64,000 bases of DNA from Phaseolus vulgaris (taxonomy: Eukaryota; Streptophyta; Magnoliopsida; Fabales; Fabaceae). Below the pieces are notes generated by a model. The model was not told the DNA's origin. It was given only the letters and a program-made list of their open reading frames with translations, and searched no databases. This document shows, piece by piece, positions 58,331 through 64,000 of this stretch (its first letter is position 1; every line of letters begins with the position of its first letter). The stretch spans positions 5,179,030-5,243,029 of the forward strand of contig NC_023749.2 of the NCBI RefSeq assembly GCF_000499845.2, in the 5' to 3' direction. The position numbers and the translations under genes were made by a program.

Positions 58331-61022
58331 TATTTAATTATTATTTTTAATGAGATAGTATTTTTCCATTAATATCTAAATATTAAATATAAGATGAGTT
58401 ATCAAATAATCTCAAGCATTAATTGTATATCAATCCACTACAAGTTACATGTTGAGAGTAATTCTCATTTACAGCAAAGACATAAAAAATAAGAAATACA
58501 ACTTATATCCCCATATGAAATATATTTTATTTGCACGTGTTGCGAACTAATGCTCCATAGGCGTTGCTATATTTGTATTAATAAGTGTTTTTTAATGATT
58601 AAGAAACAATGTTATATTCTTTTATACTATTTTTAATATTTTATAGAAAGTTCTAAATGGAAAGATAAATAAATTCAGCGTATTAAAAGCGTGGAAAACA
58701 TTACAAAATCATTCTTATTATTAATTTTAATATAGTAAATATTTTATTCTTAGTAAAAAAAATATTTAAGTTTGTCCTAATTTAGATGTTTAGGCTTCTT
58801 CAACCATAATGACAATCTTAGGCATCAAACTTCATTCAGTAAGTATTGTTTTTGCAATTAATGATCCTCTTTGTGTCATATTCTAAATCGGTTTGAGTTG
58901 ATAATTTCACCATGTATAAGTAAGAAATAGTTTTTTTCTAAACTTCTTGAGTCTGTCTCTAATTTCCGATAGGCAAAAAAAAGTGAGGGAAATCGAAATG
59001 TGAAAGCGCAGACGCGTGATTATGAGCATTAGGTATGAGGAGTGTGGATTCATGCGCATATCCATCCAAATTGATACAAAAGTTGGAAGAAAAGAGAAAA
59101 GAAAAAAAGAAGAAACCTGTTATTAAAGTCTACAATGTTCCATCACATCTCTTGTTGACAGGTTGGGGATGTTGTGACAGATTGACGTTACACTGGATTC
59201 CATTGATACCAAGCAAAGAATCACATAATTAGCCATCGTTTTCATCACCTGTTTTACTGTTACGTTAAATCTACAAGTATAGTGGCCATCTAGAAAGAAA
59301 CCCTGTTAACAGTCATACACTGCCATTATTTAACACGTTCAAGTCCAGGGGGAAAGGTTCAAAGAGACTTTACCCGAAACAAAAAATATATATAAATAAA
59401 CAGATAAAGCAGAAGAAGTGGGGACAGTGAACGTGGAGTCCCGATTTTGTTGGCTGAGGGGAATGGACTGAAGAGAGTGAAGTTACGCCATGATTCAAAC
59501 TCTGCATGTGTAAGGTACTTTGAAATGACATCTCAAGCACCTCTGGTTGTCTTTCTCTGTGGACTTCAGCTACACCGCATTCCCCAACCTTCATTTTAGA
59601 TACGAATTTGGTGCCTTCTGCTACGAATCTTATCATTGCATTAATGCACTTTTTTAATGCTTCTGCGTGATTAAAAAACCCTTGGTAGAAATCATTAGGG
59701 TCAGTCTAAACATAGTATTTGATCTGTCCATCATGAAGGACACAACAAAAGTGGGATAGCAGCATCATGCGAGTCATAAAGCTGAACCGTGACAGGTTCT
59801 AAAGCTTTCCCCAACCTAAATTTTCACTTCCAACATATATTATTACCCTATCATCTCACTAATTTCAGCTCTTTTGAGTTTCTATTTGGATAAATCAAAC
59901 ACCTTATATATTGTTACATGAGATAAAATGTTACTGGGTAAAAGGTAGCTGTTCGTGTAGCGTTGCATGCCCTTAGGTATAAAACTATGAAGCTTATAAC
60001 GTGGATATATATAAGAAGTTCTGTAAGTATGATTGGAGTCTCTCAGCAATTTGTACGAGTGGAAGGGAAAGGGTATATAAATTATATAAAATTCATCAAT
60101 ATATATCTGTCACTTCACACTAATCTTTTGTTGCTGGAACTTCGTACCTACCCATCATACATGTGCCTTAATGTATCTATGAACTGCCTTATGATATGGT
60201 AGTTATTAGTGTGCTGTTACAAAAGATGTTTATTTCTTTTATACATTTCCTTTTTACCTTTTTTATATTAATTTAATGAAAATACCAACCATCCCTAATG
60301 GGAAAAACAATGTTTTCCTCAATGTTTAGAAAATAAAAATAAATGGAATGTAACTAGGCATTTCATTATAAAACACTTCACTAACACCTTATATCTCTTT
60401 TGTACTTATATTTTTATGTTTAATCTGAGTAGTTATGTTTTACATTTTTATATGCTACCTCTCGTTCCCTCTTCAGGTATCATTTAGAAGAGGTTTTCTC
60501 TTAACTTTTTTGAAAATATATAAATGTACTTACTTTTTCTTCCATCATCTTTTTTATTGTGTTATGTGTTTTTCATATTTGTCGTTTTTTTTATCTTCTA
60601 TCCCATTTTTGAGTGTACATTTATCTATCTCTCACGAAGATGAGTTTGAAAGTTACAATTATAATTAAGGTTATTTAACGACTAGATTAGAACATATATG
60701 TTGGAACTTGGAAAAATCTCCTCGTACGCCTGTCTTAAATGAACATTCTGTCTGGTATAAGGTAAATCAATGACGTACAATCCTGGTGGCAGACGATGGA
60801 TATTGAATCATGTAATACAAATTACTTCTCGTTTATGTTAACAGAGAGATAGAAATTTAAGCCAAAACAAAAAAAAAATGACACCACAGGAGCATTTGTT
60901 ACCATCTGATATGAAATACCAAGAGGCAATGAGAGAATTAATAAAGGTGATGAGTTATGAGAAGCCGTCAATAATAGTTACATAGATTGACATCATATAA
61001 ACTGCGAACTGGAAAAGTTGCA
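58331..61022. other. Spacer and 3' flank of the WIP gene
   Basis: Less AT-rich patches at 59020-59240 and 59400-59820 contain short open frames (65 codons plus strand, 88 codons minus strand) without family features. They could be transcribed non-coding DNA. The final 150-200 bases before 61023 are probably the 3' untranslated region of the WIP gene. Confidence 0.4.
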
Positions 61023-63259
61023 TTAATTTTCTTGTTCGATTTCAGAGCCTGCTTGATCATCATCTTGGTCAAGGTTCATGCAGTCATTTCCATGAGCCGT
61101 GTGTTCATATCCAAATGCCTTGATATGATCTTTAAGAGATCTTTTGTGCTTGAAATCAGACCCACAAGAGCAATACCAGCGTTTCCCACAGTTCTTCTCA
61201 TGAGTTCTCCAATCACCCCTCACAGCAAATGTTTTGCAACATTTTCTGCACACGAAAGGCTTTGTCCCATGCTTTCTCTTGTAATGTGTTTGAAGGGTTC
61301 TAAAGTCTTTGAGTGGTTTTGCTCTCGGATGGTCGATGTTGTTCTTGCATCCTGGAGCACAGCAATAGCAAGGGAGCCTTAGCATAGCTGTTGGTTGTGT
61401 TCCCCTTAGAGATTCTGGTCCCTTTCTATATTGAGATCCATGCCCCCACATATGCATCTGAATATTTTTGCACCAATATTATTATCATGTAAATGGTAAT
61501 TAGATTGAAAGGAAATGAAGAATATGTTATGACCAAAGAAACTATTCACACACACTCATGCATACAGAAATAAACTATAAAATACCAGTTTTGACCAATT
61601 GAGAAAAAAAAACTTGAAACTAGGTCTTTAATTTGTTTCGTGTAGTTGAGTACAAATTTAGAATTTGAATTTGAATTACTTTACCATATGTCGGCCAGGT
61701 CTTTCAGTGAGAAAGGAGGTTTGTACAATTATATAAAATAAATAAATGACATGCTAAGTTTATAACGTTCATTTCTATAATTTATTTTATTTTATTTAGA
61801 AAACATTAAATTTGGAAATATTTATCGAAAAAGAAAATTTTGTACTCTCTTCTCTCTTTACAAATCTTAACACCCAAACATGCTAACTAGGAGCTGCTTC
61901 TTTTGAACAAGTTCTAAGACTTGTTCATCAACCACGCTCTCTGTGATTAAAGAAATAGGTGCCAGTGTAGGGCATCCTGTTAAAGAAAAAGTTCGGGAGC
62001 CCAGCAAGAGAATATTTGTACTGTTAATTATATTTATATTCATTTTTGTGATACTCAATTGATGTCGTTTCAATTTATGTCTCCCTTGTCGGTGTGTTTT
62101 TTATGGTACAAACTAATTACACTTGATAAACTATTTTGATTGTAAAAGGGTTGGGTAACAAGTACTCCCATAATTTATATATTCGTAAAAAAAACACTTA
62201 TGCTAGAGAGAGAGAGAGAAAAAAAACTTGGTAGTGCAAAAAGGGATATCATGAACCATATATTTGGATACTTATCTTCCCAGAAGAAGTGAGAGATCTC
62301 ATTTTTATCTTCTTAACAGAGAAAGGGTGATAGATCAAGTAGTTTGGAGCTCAAATAAAAGGAAAAGAAATGTAATAAGTTAGCTGGAAAACCCTAAATT
62401 ATAATGCACACACTCTGGGATAAATTTTCCTCCTTTGACAAATATTTGAGGTGAAAACTTGAAGTCATACTATACATAGAATTTAAGAAGAATTCATTCT
62501 TTTGGGACAACTTTCTGAAAACGAGATCTGTGAAAGTAGGGGTATAGGAGAGTATGAAAGACAGGAAAAAGCTGGGAAAAGGAAATATATTCTCTTTCTT
62601 TCTATAATTCTATTCATCCTTAATTATACTGTCTTGATTATTTTATTATTCTCCTCTATCGAGGGAATTGATCATCAAAATGACCAAAGGTGACAAACCT
62701 GCATGTTGTTGTATCTGTTGAACGTCTTGAAACAAAGAGGGCACGCGAACTGTGTTGGACCAATCAGAATCTGAGCAGAAGTAGGGATCCAATATTGTCC
62801 TTTGTTAATTCTATCTGACAGTAGCCCCGAAGCATCACTGATTTTTTCTTCTTTGTCTGAAACCTCTGCTGAGTATAGGCTTGAAGCTGAATCAGCAGAT
62901 GCACTAGTGCTTGGAAGCCCTAAGTGTAAAGCCACTGTGACAGCATCCTCTTCATCCAAGCACTTGGATGTACTTAGGTCTTCCTTTTTCTTGTCCACTT
63001 CCATGGCACTGAATGAAGATTGAAGATATTGTGCTTCTTCTTCTTGATGTCTGAGATGAAGGAAAGGAAGGGCTTCTGTTTGAGGAGGAGAGGATTGGAA
63101 CTGAGTAGAAGATATGACAGTGGTGTAGGTATGATAATTGGAAGGAAAATAGAATGACGGATTGATGGGAGGAGTTGATGCAGAAGGAGAAGAGAGAAGA
63201 CATGGTGAATTGAGGTCCAACCAAAAGTTAAGGTCATTGGATCTGTAGGAATTTGTCAT
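61023..63259 (-). CDS. WIP-family C2H2 zinc-finger transcription factor, 2 exons
   Basis: Exon 1 is 63259-62699 and exon 2 is 61457-61023, with a 1241-bp intron (cag|gtttgt ... attcag|atg). The protein has 331 residues. The N-terminal half is Ser/Pro-rich, with the [18 protein letters not shown] segment and the WIP signature [20 protein letters not shown]. Finger 1 (Cys173, Cys176, His189, His193) is split by the intron after NNMQ, the usual place. The conserved C-terminal block follows: [71 protein letters not shown] and [21 protein letters not shown] proteins are nuclear regulators of development (TT1 in seed coat, NTT/WIP2 with WIP4/5 in transmitting tract and root). Finger spacing and [12 protein letters not shown] favour the NTT/WIP2-4-5 side over TT1, but I do not assign a member. 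One local oddity is [10 protein letters not shown], where Gly is more usual after the second Cys of CRKC. Confidence 0.94.
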
Positions 63260-64000
63260 GATGAGGGGTGAAAAGAAAAAGGTATATGATCAGCTATAGA
63301 AAGGGTTGGGATATTAATTATAGACATCTGAGTGCACAGAAGGTAGTGGAGGGAGGGTAGAGATTTGCAGAAGATAGTTTTAGATTTTAACAAGCAAAAT
63401 AGTCACAATGAAAGAGTTAGGTGAAGGGCTCAAGATGTGAACAAATTAATTCAATGTTGCTAAAGCAAGACCAATAAAGTTATACAAAACTATTTTCTAC
63501 TTTATAATCTTAAAATATAATTATATTTGCTGACATTATATTGTCATTTTCGAATTAGAAGTTGAAGTCCAAGTATTGTTGGCTACCATGTGACCACACA
63601 GTCTCCTTCCACACTGTCTTCTTGTTACACTACTTGAAAATAGTCATGGTTTTAAATTTATCAAGGACAATTGCAATAAAAAGTTATTGTGTTGTCGTTA
63701 ATAATTAAATAAGTTTGAGAATGGAACCATGTGTGTGATATAACCATATTAACCAAATGAAAAAAGTGTTGGTAATTATATTTTCTAGGAAATTTGTTTG
63801 TCATACTAATTTGAAAGAAGTGTTGATAATTAGTATTTTGGAAGAAATTTGTTTGTTTTACTAATTATATTTATGTCTAACTTAATCCCACTGTTAAACC
63901 CTAAATATTATACTTCATTTGTATAATTTGAACTGAACACGGAATCTTGTTTCACATATTAGAATTGTGATTTTATGTCTTAAAAAAAAACATGAATGGA
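63260..64000. other. Promoter side of the WIP gene
   Basis: The first 100-150 bases upstream of the ATG (minus strand) are likely leader and core promoter. The rest is AT-rich with no gene. Near 63735-63860 two similar segments (gaaaaaagtgttggtaatta and gaaagaagtgttgataatta, followed by aggaaatttgtttgt and agaaatttgtttgt) form a diverged direct repeat. Confidence 0.4.

Noticed and set aside
59463..59482. miR319-like word (atggactgaagagagtgaag)
   Set aside because: It differs from the canonical mature sequence at several positions, and no complementary arm is present within 250 bases on either side.
59370..59636. 88-codon minus-strand open frame
   Set aside because: Not recognisable as any family, ends in a Phe/Cys-rich low-complexity tail, and has no promoter or splice context; kept only as part of the spacer description.
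62675..62698. In-frame extension of WIP exon 1 past the splice site
   Set aside because: The frame continues only seven codons (VCHLWSF) beyond NNMQ before a stop, whereas splicing at 62699 to 61457 restores the conserved finger.
1..64000. CRISPR arrays, bacterial operons, phage or viral genes
   Set aside because: No regularly spaced identical repeats with unique spacers, no ribosome-binding-site-led gene strings and no viral proteins were seen; the window is plant nuclear DNA.

Overview
This window looks like nuclear DNA of a legume, most likely tribe Phaseoleae (Phaseolus/Vigna-like). That placement is inferred from a very AT-rich background, plant-type GT-AG split genes, plant gene families, and repeat fragments whose look I associate with bean-group genomes. 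No prokaryotic gene organisation is present, and none of the genes form an operon.

Six intact protein-coding genes can be supported. (1) An A20/AN1 zinc-finger stress-associated protein on the minus strand (4648-5172), with a 1.4-kb intron in its 5' leader and a long CT/GA microsatellite further upstream. (2) A small arabinogalactan peptide on the plus strand (22118-22336). (3) A nine-exon secreted PI-PLC X-domain-like phosphodiesterase on the plus strand (35173-39181). (4) A single-exon mitochondrial CcmE haem chaperone on the minus strand (42087-42827). (5) A twelve-exon ZIP transporter of the ZTP29 type on the plus strand (49631-53217). (6) A two-exon WIP-family C2H2 zinc-finger transcription factor on the minus strand (61023-63259). 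The exon models of genes 3, 5 and 6 were built by hand; every junction keeps GT-AG and reading phase.

The long spacers are full of decayed and mobile DNA. Between 8 and 15 kb there are a small CACTA-ended MITE and a retroelement remnant with a tRNA-Asp-type primer-binding site. Around 20.3 kb is an unrecognised exon-like fragment. At 24.3-25.4 kb, four consecutive exons of an SRFR1-like TPR gene survive as a frameshifted pseudogene. From 26 to 32 kb lie two related repeats ending in Helitron-like hairpins, and a plant-mobile-domain pseudogene whose coding frame is interrupted by a 44-bp telomeric repeat tract.

From 43 to 49 kb there are two Mutator-like inverted-repeat elements, each with a perfect 9-bp target-site duplication, and a Helitron helicase fragment. 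One of the two is a 2-kb foldback element with roughly 0.9-kb arms and a minisatellite in its termini. At 55.5-56.5 kb there are a tandem array of hairpin units and a LINE-type reverse-transcriptase tail. The genes are functionally unrelated to each other (stress signalling, cell wall, lipid/phosphodiester hydrolysis, mitochondrial cytochrome assembly, zinc transport, developmental transcription). I see no coordinated gene cluster. The most unusual structures are the foldback element and the telomeric tract inside the mobile-domain gene.
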